Positions 33,374 to 47,108 of a stretch of DNA of 64,000 bases are shown piece by piece. Position 1 is the stretch's first letter. Each line of letters begins with the position of its first letter. The translations under genes were made by a program, and so were the position numbers. Location of the stretch: positions 2,542,001 to 2,606,000 of the forward strand of contig JAJTUQ010000001.1 in assembly GCA_021399445.1 (NCBI GenBank), written 5' to 3'. The stretch is from Xylogone sp. PMI_703 (lineage: Eukaryota > Ascomycota > Leotiomycetes). The notes below the pieces were generated by a model, which saw only the letters and a program-made list of their open reading frames with translations, ran no database searches and was not told the DNA's origin.

Positions 33374-34707
33374 TCTGTTTGCGTGGAGTTTGAACTTGCA
33401 GTCTGTGTTTGTGTTTCATCGACTTGTAAATGATCAGCAAGATTAGTCTTAATAACTTCTACTGCCCATGCCCATTTGCCAGCACGTTGGCTAATCCTTT
33501 AGTTGTGACAGAGTTGCAGACTTTGACCGAATGGCACCCAGGAAAAGACCCCGAAACGCAAGCATTAAGTTATATTCCGCATAGTTTATATGTAAGCTAG
33601 TAAGCAGACCGAATAGTTTAGAAACTAGAAAGAAGTTAGGGGTGAGGATAAGTTCTTCCGAAAGACGTAGGTCTTCGGTAAGATTTCAGGGCTAGCTACC
33701 AGGCAATAGTGAGCTTGCTGTTCCAATGATCTCCGCCCCTTAACCTTGATGAGCTGAAAAACTATCCGAATGGAACGATCAATCTGACCGAATTTTCAAT
33801 ACAGGGGTAAGGCAGTGGATTAGCCAGACTAAGTTAAGGTCGAATGGCCATGCCACATAGAGGCTTTCGTCCATGTCAGCTAGAAGTAGATGGTTTCATA
33901 TCCAGCAGGCATATCGGGATTTCAAAGAACGGACAGCTCCTTAACACATACAACTTGCCCTCTGACGTCCCATATGCGAACAGACCCATCTAATAGACTC
34001 AAGAGGCTTGAACAGTGATCGGAATCTGCTTTACGGTGGAAGATCCACTCCATCCGTTGAGGTAAAGCACGGAATACTGTGCTGTACTCTGCTTGACCCC
34101 TATTTGGATGCCATCATGATCATTGGAGTATAGGTTCATCCATGGTTGTAAATACTCTCAGACTATAGTCATTTTCTATTCGCTGCTCTCTTAAGCTCGT
34201 CTATATATCCGGAATTTGCAAAAGGGAGTTATTTGCAGACTGTGGAATAAGGTCACCATTTGAGATGTAGAAAACTTATAATGCAATTAGAAGACCCTAC
34301 AGATGATGTAAAATTTTGATATATTGATCGTAAAGTAGGATATGGTGCTTTCTCAGGGGCTAATAAAGTCACAACTCTTACATTAGATTTTCCAGCTAGA
34401 TACATATATTTACAGCAACCATTATATTAACCTAATTAAAGATCAAAGTGGTTTATTGCAGGAGATTCTGGATGAGTTGACACGTTACAGTAGATCGCAA
34501 TCGAATTCAAAGCAATAGACTGTATTTTGAGTTTTTTTATCGCAGTATAGGCTCATACGGGAGAAAGCGGTCAAATCTTATAAGCAGAATATGTACATAT
34601 ATCTATATTAGAATAATATGGACGTGAGAATGAAAATAAACATAGGAAAGTAATATACACGCGAAGAAAAGTAGAACACAAAGCTCATTTTAGAGTTACA
34701 ACTGAGT
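33374..34707. other. Spacer between oxygenase promoter and PKS-NRPS 3' end
   Basis: About 1.3 kb without a gene. TTGACCGAAT at 33523-33532 and CAGACCGAATAG near 33606 are close relatives of the candidate operator and lie about 150-235 bp upstream of the oxygenase start. The rest is AT-rich. Confidence 0.5.
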
Positions 34708-37700
34708 TTACTGCGGTCTTGAGCCGTTCAGCGCCCGCGGAAAAGTCCACTTTACCCCTTTTCTATCCGCAAGATTGACCCCCTTCATGTATTCTACCAC
34801 CTCGTCAGGCATGCCCGCAGCTTTTGCTTGAGTAATCCACAAGGCATCCGGTGTGACTGTCACCTCTTTGCTAAGCTGCTTACTAAGATATGGAGCAAGC
34901 CCATGGACATCTATCGTGTCATCGCTACGGCCATTATGGTTACGATATTGGACTAGTGCGGCTTCAAAGGTATCTCTACGGCCAGCAATGACCGTGGAGA
35001 CGATTCCGTTCGCTACGTCCTCAACTGGCACAAACTGGAAGCTTCCCTCGAGTGCAGACATAGAGGGAACAGTCTCCATCTTTCGTGAATAGTGCAGAAT
35101 ATTAGACATCACATCCAGATGCGGCGCGTTTTCGCCCACTATGGCAGTCGGGCGGTGGATGGTGATAGGAAGTCCCGTAGCAGCGCTGGCTCGTTCTAGG
35201 TAGAGCTCAGCAGCCCACTTAGAGAGTACGTACCCTTCAGGGGAGCTCACTGGGGGGAGAGATTCCAGCGACTCCTCATATAGGTCGTGACCGAGCATCG
35301 TGGCGATGCCAGCGGTGGAGACGTAGTGGAAATGTCTGACGTGGTTGTACTGGAGCGCAAGCCGTACAATGTCCTTTGTTGACTCGAGGTTGGTGGAACG
35401 AACGCTGGAATAGGCTTTTAGGAAGGAGACGTCGGCGCCGTTGTGTATAATAATGTGAGCCGTCTTGAATATTTGCGCGATAGCTACATCAGTCATGCCC
35501 AGCTGAGTCTGCCCCAGGTCTCCTGAGTGGATAACAAGTTTTGACGATAATATCTTGGCTAGTTTACTGTGATCGCGTACTGCAAGTGCATGGACCTTCT
35601 TGACTTCTGGCAATTGCACCAGGTACCTGATAATTTCTTTCCCAAGGAACCCAGTAGCACCAGTCAGAGCTATCACAAGGCCGTTTTTGGGTTGCGGTGA
35701 CTGTGTAGCTCGTAAATGAGCCAAGGAAGGCTGAAGCTTTATCTCGCGAGTCCAATCAATGCCAGATGCGCTCTGCACGCTGTCTCGATTTTTTCCTTCT
35801 AATAGTGAGGCCATTTGTGCCAGCGTGCTGCGTTGGAAAAGCTCAGTTAGAGGCACATCTAGCCCAAATCGTTTCCTAAGGTCACCCTGTACACGAATCA
35901 AAAGAAGTGAATTGCCTCCCACAAGGAAGAAGTCAGAACTTGCGTCTAGGGTGTGAGCTCGTGCAGATTCGCCAAGAATGTCGAGCCATAGGTCCTTCAT
36001 CTGCGCTTGGTAGCTGTCAACTGGAAGGTTGGAGACCTTCTCCACGGGTCTTTCCTTGGATTTCTCGACGGATATGTTCAATGCTAATTGCGCTACAGCC
36101 TTCCTATCCACCTTGCCATGATGGTTGAGTGGTAGAGAATCAACAGCAACCATCATTGCTGGTCGCATGTAGTCTGGAACGGGAAGATCCTCAGCGACCT
36201 TGTTAAGAAAAGTAGTTCGTTCAGCCGCAGTGGTAAAGAGCGACTTCGCCGCTTCAGCCAGTATAACATGTGCCACAAGAAACTCAGAGCTCGTGTTATT
36301 CTGCTCTGGCTTCCGGACATGAACAACTGCATCACTGATATGGCGATTAGCTGTCGCCATAATGTTCGCCTCAATATCCAACATGTCTATGCGAAGACCG
36401 CGGAGCTTCACTTGAGTATCGCCATTGATCCGCCCCTGTAGGATAAAACTGCCATCAGTGTCACGTAGGTAGCCATGGTCTCCGCTATAGTGAACCAGCT
36501 CCCAGCCTTCCCTAGTAAAATCCGCCCCAGCATGGTCATCATGTGGAAACCTTTCCGCAGTCAAAGTAGGGTTTCCAACGTACCCATTGGCAATACCAGC
36601 TCCTCCAAACACCAACTGGCCTGAGATGCCTGCAGGAACTGGATGGCCTTGAGCGTCGACGATTCGAGCCGAATAATTGGGCATAGTTCGACCAATTGCA
36701 ATCGGCAAATCACTAGCTGATACGCTTCGATATAAAACCTCATGAGTGTTAGGGACCATAGTTTCAGTAGGGCCATAGATGTTGAGCGCCCGTAGATCGG
36801 GTTTATTCAGCGCCTGTAGATGTTTAATTAGGTTGAGACTATACGGTTCGCCGCCGGAAGAATGCCACGCCCATGCTGATGCCCTCAAACCAGCTGCATT
36901 TCCACTTTGGAGCCATGCGACTGATTCACTAGGGACGGCGAATGTGAATGTGACATTATTTGAGATAATAAGATTGGTTAAAGCCTGCGGATCTCTACGA
37001 GCTTCCAGACCAGCAACGACGACGGTTCCTTTGGTGCCAAGGCCAATGACCGCACCCCACCAGGAGACATCAAAGCTAAGAGGTGTCTGCTGTAGGACAG
37101 TCTGTGGTGGCAGGGACCAGCGATGCAAAAAGCTACGAGCCGCATTGACAACAACACGGTGGGGGATGGAAATGCCCTATATCAGTGAGTCAAGAGAACT
37201 CAGAGGGTAGCGTGTGTCAAATACCTTGGGAACGCCAGTAGAACCACTGGTATATAAAATCATGGCTTCGTCATTTAAGTTTAGGTTGGAGGCAAAAGAT
37301 GTAGACGTAAGGTGGATATATGCCAACGGAGACACATTGACAAGTTTAACCGTATTATTCAAAGCCAATTGAGGGACAAGCGCGGCAGTGGCATCATGAA
37401 TAAGCAAAGCAGCTAATTGTGCCTCTTTCGCAACATCAGTGAGGCGACGTATTCCTTGGGTTATCTCCAAAGGTACGTATGTGTGCTTTGCCTGCCAGAC
37501 ACCAAGCATTGAGCAGATCCAGTCCACATCAGGCTCCTGGAAAACTCCGATCTTTGAGTGAGCTGGCAGTTTAAGCTTTTCTAGACTTTGCCCAATTGCA
37601 ATACTTTTTGCTCTCATTTCAGACCAAGAGAGATAATTCCCTTGGCTACCCTTCAGCGCAACGGAGGCCGGCTGTGTTCTTGCAGTTTCATCCACCTGCG

Positions 37701-40700
37701 CCAAGAAGCTCGAGTGCTGGAGCTTTAGGAACTCACCTATCGAAGAATTAGTTGTTACTATCAAGTTTCCGAAAATGGTATGACGAGCCTTTGCCAAGTT
37801 CCAAAGCCTTTTCCACTTTGAAAGCATCATACATCTGAACTTGTCCGGCTCTGAGATCACTATCCTTAGTAAATGCGTCGAGAAGAGTTGTGAAGCATCC
37901 CATGATTGTCTCTGCTTCTTCTGCGGAGTATAGGGCTTCCTGGACGAGTAGCTTTAGGGAGGCTTCTCCGGTGGGAGTGTCGATCATTTCAATCATGACA
38001 TCGTATGGTGTCTGGCTGACGATATATCGCTTTCCTTCCAGATGGCCCTTTCCAAAAGGCAATTTCTCAGTGACATAGCGGTAGTCAATGAATGCTTGGA
38101 AGAGTGGACTGTAGGTCGAGCTTCTTTGCACCTTAACTTTCTCCATAATCACGTCAAATGGAATGGCTGAGTTTGACAGTGCATTCAGAACCTTATCCTT
38201 AGTTGCCCTGAGTAACGACGCAAACGACTCTTGCAGATTTGTGTGAAGCCTTAAAGGTAACAGGTTGAGGAAATTTCCAATACTGTCTGTGGCTCCGATA
38301 TCTGTACGGTTCGCATCTGCTATGCCAATGCAAATGTCATCTGTGGCAGCCAAACGGGCCAAAATGATCTGCAGAATCGTGGTATAAAGATGGAACGGCG
38401 TAACCCTAACCTTCCGGCAGGTAGCCTGGACTTGGCGGGCAACTTTTGCCGACACTCTGGTTTCGATGCTTCTATTTTCGTACGTTGTAAGATTAGGGCG
38501 TGGCCGTGACGTGTTAGGAGAGACATTAAGGATAGGTAATGGATCAGGCAGTGGGTCAAATTCCTTGACCCAGTAGGAGAGCTGCGAGTCCCAGTGGCCA
38601 TTTCGGAGTCGTTCAAGCTGGTACTGTGCGAGGTCGGAAGACTGGATTGGAGCAGGAAGGAGTTTTTGGCCGGCATAGATCTTAAGCATATCTGAAATAA
38701 AGACAACGAAACTTGTCGAGTCCATGTTGATATGATGGTATCCAACCAGAAGATGATGATGGGTCCTCGAAGTCGAGACTAGCATGGCTCTCATGGTTAC
38801 TCCTTTACTCAGGTCATAAACAGTATTGTGCACATCTTGGAAGAGTCGATCGATATCTGAGACAGATGCAGTAACAATTTCTAGATGCAGAGGGCTTTCT
38901 TTCAGGACACCTTGCATTGGCTGATGGTTGTCTTCATTGAAGAAGCACGTCCGCAGCGCCTCATGTCTGGCACCTACCTTATCCACCGCACGACTCAAGG
39001 CGGGTATGTCGATCTCTGAGGAGATTTCAACATCGCACGAAATATTGAACGCAGTAGGGTCTTGAACAATTTGATTCATTACCCAAAATCGAGATTGACC
39101 GAAAGACATTGGCAAAATCTTGTCTATAACAGGACTCTTAAGTGGAATGCCCTCTGATATCGAGGTTGAAGATGCTTCTGAAGATTTTGGCGTCGCCCGG
39201 CCGTCGAATTCATCCGCGTCAGACGAAGCTGATGATGATGCTTTTGATGTCGGTACAGCTGTTTGTGTCACAGTGAATGGCGTCGGAGGGTTGGGATTTG
39301 AGACCGATTTCGAAATAGTCATCGGAGCTGGAGCTGGAGCTGGCGGTGGGGATGCAACAGGAGCAGTCGCTGGAGGATTATTACTCGCCTTTGGTTTATT
39401 TATGAGGCTTTCTTCTGTAATGGCATCCCCAGCACTGGAGTCTAAATTAGGCACAAGTGCTGCAGGAAGATTATCGACGGCGAAGTCAACAAGGCCCTGA
39501 ATAGAGGTGTCCGAGAGAATCTTTAGCACTGGAATGTTGACTTCCAATTCCCCAAGCATCCAAGTACGAAGCTCGACAGCAAGTAGTGAATCCAGACCAA
39601 GAGTGCCTGTGCTCTGTTGGAGGAGAGAGTCTGGATTGCTAGTCAACTCATCACTAAGACTTAATATATTCTGAAGCTTGTTCAGGACAGCAACTCGAAG
39701 TACCCTCGCTACATCGTTTGCTGTCTTGGACTTTAGAAGAAGGTCCTGCGTTGACTCAATTCGGGTTGAGTCTTCTGAAGATGCACCGGATGACCCGTCA
39801 GTGTTAAGCATCAGGTGAGAGAATCGAGCATTTTCAGCCCAGGTTGGTTGGAATCTGCCATTCTTGGGATGCAGAGTCAGACCAGTGATTAGCTCTTCTG
39901 ATTCTCCAGATTCAACGCGCCCAACTAAGATTCCATTGACAAAGGTCTGGAGGAAGTCGTGCCCGGACATTTTACGGTAGCCATGACTAACAAGGAGGCT
40001 CATAACGTTTTCAGAGACGTCACGAGCCATGAGACCAACCCCCGTGATTGGGCCTATGTCAATAACACTGGCATTCAGACCCCGGGCGCGCCGTTGAGAT
40101 GCTAGACCAAGCATGTAGATATTTGCTGTATCATAGTTACTCTGCCCGCTTCTTCCCAAGACGATGGAGATGGATGAGAATCCTATGAAGAAATCAAGGG
40201 GCTCATCGTGGAAAATCTGATCCAGGATCCGAGTGCCTTCTACTTTAGGTGTAAGGACCTTGTGCATGTCTTGGTAAGTCATATCCTCGAAAGCCATGTC
40301 ATTCAAGACGTTGGCACCGTTTGCTACTCCACCTATGGGTGGCCAAGAAGCTTGTATATCAGTTACTAGGCCTCTTACATCAGTCTCATCGGTGATATCA
40401 CTGTTTTGAGGGAATTAGCACGGTTCTTCGAACAGGAAGGAGCAAAACTCACTTAGCTATAATCTTGATCTTGACCCCTTGGGCTGCATACTCTGCTATA
40501 AGTTGCTCATCACCGCTAGGTTTTCGGCTGGTAAGAACTATATATCGGGCTCCGAGACTGACCATGTACTCTGCCAATGGTAGTCCAAGGCCACCAGCTC
40601 CAGCGAGACCAAAGAGCAGATATGTACGATCACCTCGGAGGATTGGAAGAGAATCAGATGGTTTCACCGATACGGAAACGCTGCTACTGCTCATCCAGTC

Positions 40701-43700
40701 GATGATGGTCCCATTCAATTGATTGTTAGCTATGTATGCGTCAACAGATATAACACTGGCTGTTAGGAGGTTAGCCGGAGCCGAGTTCACAACCTCCTTA
40801 AACCGGTCCATCATGGCGATCGAAGAGAAGTTGCGAGGCTGAAAGGATTCAACACTCTCCACCCTCACCGCACTAGGTAGGTAACCCCTAAGTTGCGTAA
40901 AAAATGCATCGTCTTTGGTGAAGTCGATAATGGATGCAATGCTCGTTGGTAAGATTTTGCGTACCGCTTTTCCACTGGCATGAGGGTGGATGGAGATCGT
41001 AGGGTACGGTGGCTTGGCAAGGAGTCTCGAACAGCAGGTAATCATCAAGCTGCGCTCTTTCGCTAGCTTTGTGACCAGCTTGGCAAGCTCCTCCCCAGGC
41101 TCCAAGAGGAGTGTGGCAGCACCAGTTACTGCCTCACTGCAAATCGAGAATGCCAGCAGGTTTGTGGTGATGGCTTGAAGACGGGCAGGAGCCTCATCCA
41201 AAGGATGAACATACGACACCACCTGAGATCTTGGTACACAGATGATAGATGCGATATTCACTGATAAGGCAACGACAGGCTGCTTCGTAGCATCATCGAT
41301 ACCAATGGATGCGTACAATGCCTGGGGCGATGATGCAGTCCGTAAGGGCCGGATAGCAGAATACAACACACGCACCTTGGTAACTTTCTCATCGCCAACG
41401 AGGTGGTGGGCTTCGGGTACCTGCACGCGCACGAGCGAGCGGCTTTGTCCATCAAAGGAGACTTCAACAACCTCCCGAGAAGGGTTAGCTTCTGCCGTGA
41501 TCTGACGTCGGGATGAGTTATAGCAGTCGTTGAAGCCACGATGGGGCACGATTCTCGGCACCCACTGACGCCCTTCTTCGTCGATTTCCATCTCCGGCTC
41601 TTTGATCCAGATAAAATCACGGCTTGAACGGGCTAGAATTTGAAGCCGGAGTAGTTCATCTACCAGCAAGTGGGCGTCAAGCCGCGCTTTAACTGCAAAG
41701 TCGATGAATTTGACATTTAATTTTGTATGGGAGTGCTCGACCATCATCGCACGACCAAGACCAAGCGACTGAATGGCGTGAGGATCATCGTGTTGCGCAC
41801 CTCGTGTCACCCAGAGCACATTTTGTGCTGTCGTCCACAGTTTTTTCAGTCCTTCGTGTGCCTCGGGGGTGTATCTGGCGAACACGGGCTCGTCCAGATC
41901 GGCGAGATATAAGACGGTTGGACGACTGAGCAAATCCAGGCTGATCATGTCTTCCACTCTCTGCAGAACTGTGATGCGATGGCAGTGGAGCTCAAGCAGC
42001 CGCCTCGTTGTCTCCGCAAGTCGAATAGAAATGAGAGACTGACCCGAGACAATGATTAGATCTTCCACATGGGAATGGGTTGAAGGTGCTGAGCTGGGGG
42101 CAAGAAGAAGATCAATGTGTTCGCTGGTTGCTCGAGACACCAAAACGGTATACGGGCGAACTAACACATCCAGCTCAGGTGTGCTTGCCTCAACGCCAGT
42201 GAAGCCTGATTGGGAAAGCGAGGAGTGCCATTCAGCGGTAGACAGACTTGTAGTTAAGGGCTGTCCGCTTTCAGTAGCCAACCACCAGCTTCCTAAACTG
42301 CCCATGATAGTGGGTAGGCGGATAGACTGGCGAGAAGTGATTTCTAGCATGACCACATATCCTCCAGGTTTGAGCAGTCTCCTGATATTTCTTAGATACG
42401 ATTTGGGGTCTTTGGCTACATGCAATGCCAATGAACCAATCACCAGGTCGTATGAATGCTCTTGAAACCCTTGCTCTGCGACGTCAGCGCCTGGTTGGAA
42501 CACCTGGAAAGACATCCGCCCGAGGAGCTTGGGGAATAGACTTCTAGCAGTCTCGACTGAATCCGAAAAGATATCAGTAAAGGTGTAGTGGCTGAATGCG
42601 TTAGACATCTTGCTCAGTATCTTCTTGGTAGTGTCGCCAGCACCGCCACCTACTTCAAGGACTCGCATATGAGGGTTGACATGCGTAATTTGGCCAATCA
42701 CTTCGGCCAAGAAGTCCGTATACTCACTGAGACCTAGAGACTCATCATACCATCGATTGAGTAAATTATCCTTTGAAATGTGCTCAATTATGTCAGTTTT
42801 ACCACGCACTGCGTCTACCAGATGCTCGCCAAGACTTTGTAAGAGCTGAACGTCTATTTGATTGTTGAAGGCATCGATGAGAGGCTTTAGAGACTCGGCG
42901 GTATCACGAGACCATTCTCTTTTGCCAAAACGCTGTCTACCACCGCTCAGGAGGCCAATTGATTTCCGTGCGAAATCTACAAAGCTCTTATGGTACCACA
43001 GAGCTTGCGCCTCTTCATCTGGCTTGATGCTATCAGCTAAGTTTCGCAGATAATAATAGGACATGCGCTCAAGCAGCCAACCCAGCTCCATATCTTCCCG
43101 GGTCACTTTACTGCCGCCAGTGGCAAGCTCTCCATCTGGGTTTGAGATGCCGCGGGTATTGACGTAGAACATATGCGTATCCTCCGACTCCGAAGCAGCT
43201 GCAAAAGGAATGAGTCGGATATTATCAACCTGAATCATGCCGTGGCCGTCCCCGGTGAAGATGTCCACGCTTCCAGAAAGACCAATCTTGCCGGAGGACC
43301 CGTGTGCCGCATTGATGACCGAATCAAAGTTCAGATAGCTATCTGTGTTAGCCCAGCACTTCGCTGCATCGATTCGAATTCTATCAATCGACACGGGAAC
43401 ATGAAGAGACCAGATCCGACCATCTCCGGGATATGAGTATGCAAGGAACATAGCTTGGAAAGCTGCATCGAGATATCCTGGATGCACGAGCAGTTGTTTC
43501 TCAGACTCATGCATGTCTGGCACGGGGACTTTCAATAGACGACCACGGCCGTGGTCCAACTTTCGTGTCATTGAGTGCAGAGCACGGAAAGCCCCTGAAT
43601 ACTGGTACCCAAGCTGTTGGAGTTCGTTGTAGAACAATGTCTCATCTACTTCAGTCATTGAGGCATGACCTGCTTCCTGGGCCGGTAGTGTCTCCAGAGG

Positions 43701-46700
43701 CTCTATCGCATCCTCCCTGGCGATGGATACTCGAAGTCGCCCAGATGCGTTCAAAGTGGCATCCAACGCTTCGCCAGTTGAAGAGCGTGAGGAGAAGCTT
43801 GCGTCAATCACTTTTAGGCTATCTACCTCGGTCGTTTTATCGATGTGTAACGAAAAAAACATCTCAATCCCGACTTTGGAGCTTTCAAAGGCAATAGCTT
43901 TTCCGATGTTGAAGTCTTCCAGCTCGATTATGCGAAGAGATCCCGTAGCTGCTCTTGCGAGATGCTTGGCCGCTTCCACTGCCAGAGCTACATAGCCTGC
44001 AGCAGGGAAAACAGTTTGCCCTTGAAGTTGGTGGCCATTGATCCATGGCAAGTTGGACTGCCTGAGCACATGATGCCAGCTGATGTCTGTGTCGTTTGAG
44101 TCTGGATTGAGTATCCCAAGGAGGGGATGGCCAGGTTCAGAACGCAGACGCATAGCCCGTGATCTTCGGGACTCATTCCAGAACGCGCGCTTCTTGTCCC
44201 AGGGATAAGAGGGAAGATTTCTGAGAGGCAATTGTCCGACGCGAAGAGAACCACGAGCCATGATTTGGTACTTATCCAAATCCAGAGCACCTTCAGGTGT
44301 GTTAGCCCATATTTGACCAAGGGCAGTGCTGAAGATGTCGACGCTGTCAGTATTCCGAGCGAGACAGCTGATGTAGGCTGGAACTGGCCTGCTGCCGGCC
44401 TTGATTGTCTCTATGGCTGGCCCCTTTAAGGCCCCGTGTGGCCCAACTTCGATCGCAATGGTATATTGCTCCTCTGAACAAGCATACATCAAGGCAGCAG
44501 AGAACAGAACTGTCTGCGCCATGTTGCGAGCCCAATACATTGCGTCAAGCTCCTCATCGGCGTCTCCAGTAAGGATGGCACTGTCGTGTACTGAAGAGTA
44601 CCATCTGCAGCCATTCTGGGGTCTGCCAGCCTTGATGCCGGCTCTTCGAAGAGACGTCACATAAGGTTGCGAACAAGGCTGCATATGATGAGAGTGATAG
44701 GCCTTGTCAACGCGGAGGGTACGGGCAAATTTCTGCTCGTCCTCGAATACCTCTTTGACCTCTTCGATTGCATCAGCATCACCCGACAACGTGACGCTGA
44801 CTGGCGAGTTCCAAGCTGCAACGCACAGGCGTCCATGAAAGCGTGGTAGAGATATAACCTCTTCAGCATCCTCGGGACTAGTTCCAACAGCTAACATGGC
44901 TCCAGCCTGCCCGTCCTTGCCTCTTGCCAATTTTGTGTAAACCCCACGATAGTACGCAACAATAATGGCATCGCGGGCAGAGAGCACCCCCGCTGCATAA
45001 GCCGCCCCAATTTCTCCAGAACTATGACCCACAACCGCGCTGAACTTCACGTTGGCATTGCTCAAAAGGTCTACAAGTATAATCTGCACAGCAGTACACA
45101 ATGGCTGAGCATATTCAGCTAGATGAAGCTTAGACTTAGAGCCTTCAGCCAGTAACTCTGCCCTCAATGACCAGGAGGGCCTATCTCCCAGTGGAAGCGT
45201 TGCCAGTGCCATCTCAAGTTCTTGAATGCGGGTTTGAGCAAAAGAAAATTCTTCAAGTAGATGTTTGCCCATTCCCGGCCATTGGGCTCCCTGACCCGTG
45301 AAAATGCCAAGAATCTTGAGAGGTTGGTTTGAAGGGTGAGTGACCATCTGGTTTTCCCACTCCGGCGATTCAATAGACTCTATCATACGCTTCTTCAAAG
45401 TCTCTATATTCCTGCCAGAGTAGGCCACTCGGTACGGGAATGTGGAGCGACGAGAGCTGAGGGTATAGGCAAGGTCGCGGGAACTGATGCCTGGCGAATT
45501 TTCGAGAAAGTCAATGGTGTCCCTCAAAGACTGTTTCAGTGATGCCTTACTGACAGCCGAGAAGGTGTATGGGCCTGCACAAGCATCCTCGGGCCCTTCA
45601 GTTCGCTCTGCAACCTGTGGTTCATACCTCTCCAGGATGGCATGAGCATTTGTGCCTCCAAACCCAAAGCTATTAACACTTGCACGATAAATTGAGCTTT
45701 TGGGCCATTCGTATGGTTCAACTGGCACCTCTAGGTGTGCAATGAATGGCTGAATAGCAGGATTAAGGTGATTGAATAGTAAATTTGGCGGAATTACCCG
45801 GTTTTGCAAGGCCAAAGAGGCTTTCATCAGAGCAGCAATACCTGCAGTGCCTTCTGTATGACCAATAACTGTCTTAATGGAACCAACGTACAGTTTCTCA
45901 CCATTCTGAAGTCGGCTGCCGATAGCTCGATGAATGGCTTCGGCTTCCAAAGGATCACCCGTTGGGGTACCCGTGCCATGCGCCTCGAAGAATTGTGGTC
46001 GGTCTGAGGGAGAGTTCAAATCCAAGCCAGCGCGGCGGTAGGTATCCTCAATCAATGCCACTTGTGCATCAGGACTGGGGACTGTTATACCATTCGTGCG
46101 TCCATCTTGGTTGACACCGGTTTCCCGAATTATGCACTCAATTGAATCTCCATCAGCAATAGCTTCACTGAGTTTCTTGAGCACGACGGCAGCAACACCA
46201 TCTCCACGTCCGTACCCATCAGCCTCTGCATCCCACATATGAGACCGGCCGCGAGGGGAGAGCATATGGAATGTGCTTTCCGAAATATAAGGCTCTGGGC
46301 CAAGCAGCAGATTCGTTCCAGCCGCAACTGCAACTCGGGAAGCCCCAGATCGAATAGCTTGCACGCCTTGATGCACCGCCACAAGCGATGACGAGCACGC
46401 CGTATCAATGGTCATGCTCGCTCCATGCCAGTCAAAGAAGTATGAAATCCGGTTGGACACGATCGACCGGGCTGTTCCAGTTGCGTGATACTAGGGGCTG
46501 CCTTCAGCGGTCGGTCATAATCACCTCAGGTTTCTTGAGACTTACTGTTGGCATCATATCCAGCTCTCTTCCTTGGATGCTGCTATATTCCTCACCCATC
46601 AGTCCTACATACACTGCCGTGTCACTGCCTCGTAGGTCATGTATCCGTTGACCGCCCGCTTCTAGGGCTTCATAGACCGTTTCCATCAGCAGCCTTTGCT

Positions 46701-47108
46701 GAGGGTCGATAGCGACCGCCTCATTGGCGGAAACCTTGAAAAAGTCCGCATCCCAAGTACGGATGTCTTCCTCCAGCACGTATGAGTGAAGCACGTTGCT
46801 ATGGCCACTGGTGTCGCCGACGGCGTTATAGAAGCCATGGGGGTTAAACCGCGAGGGGGGGATCTCAGACAGAACGTCACGTGGTTTTGACAAAAGCCCC
46901 CAGAGTTTGGATGGGGACGACTATCACGTCAATAGTTAGCAAACCTTGCACATTCCTGCCAGTGACTGCTGATACCAGCTACTTCCGTTAACTGCAGCTA
47001 AGGAGTGGCATCAGGGAGAAATCGGGGGATACTAACCGCGCCACCTGGGAAGCGGCATCCAGAGCCAATGACAGCTATTGGCTCATTCTTTCCCGTTGTA
47101 TCAGCCAT
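34708..47108 (-). CDS. PKS-NRPS hybrid synthetase, KS-AT-DH-MT-KR-ACP-C-A-T-R
   Basis: About 4,045 aa in six blocks: 47037-47108, 46546-46920, 40453-46490, 40400 to about 37770, about 37860 to 37225, and 34708-37176. The introns at 46921, 46491, 40401 and 37177 are clean. KS: DTACSSS (Cys about 181), EAHGTGTPTGDP (His about 320), GHTEGTAG. AT: GHSSGEIG (about 640). DH: HQLQGQTVFP (about 968). C-methyltransferase: VLEVGGGAGDTT (about 1430). The ER region is degenerate. KR: GAGGLG (about 2113) and NYDTAN. ACP: GLDSLL (about 2434). C: HHINMD (about 2719). A: YTSGSTGVPK, NIYGPTE, HHGKVDR. T: GGNSL (about 3642). R: TGATGFLG and YVLSK (about 3871). It builds a methylated polyketide with a trans-ER, couples it to an amino acid and releases it reductively as an aldehyde. 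The frame changes between C and A (see findings). Confidence 0.95.

Noticed and set aside
37748..37860. A phase-1 intron with GTAACA donor and GATAG acceptor at the C/A junction
   Set aside because: It would be only 22 nt long, well below usual fungal intron size. Left unresolved and reported as a finding.
39120..39500. A 126-aa plus-strand frame rich in Gly and Ala
   Set aside because: It is the antisense of the low-complexity Pro/Ala/Ser linker between the ACP and C domains of the PKS-NRPS.
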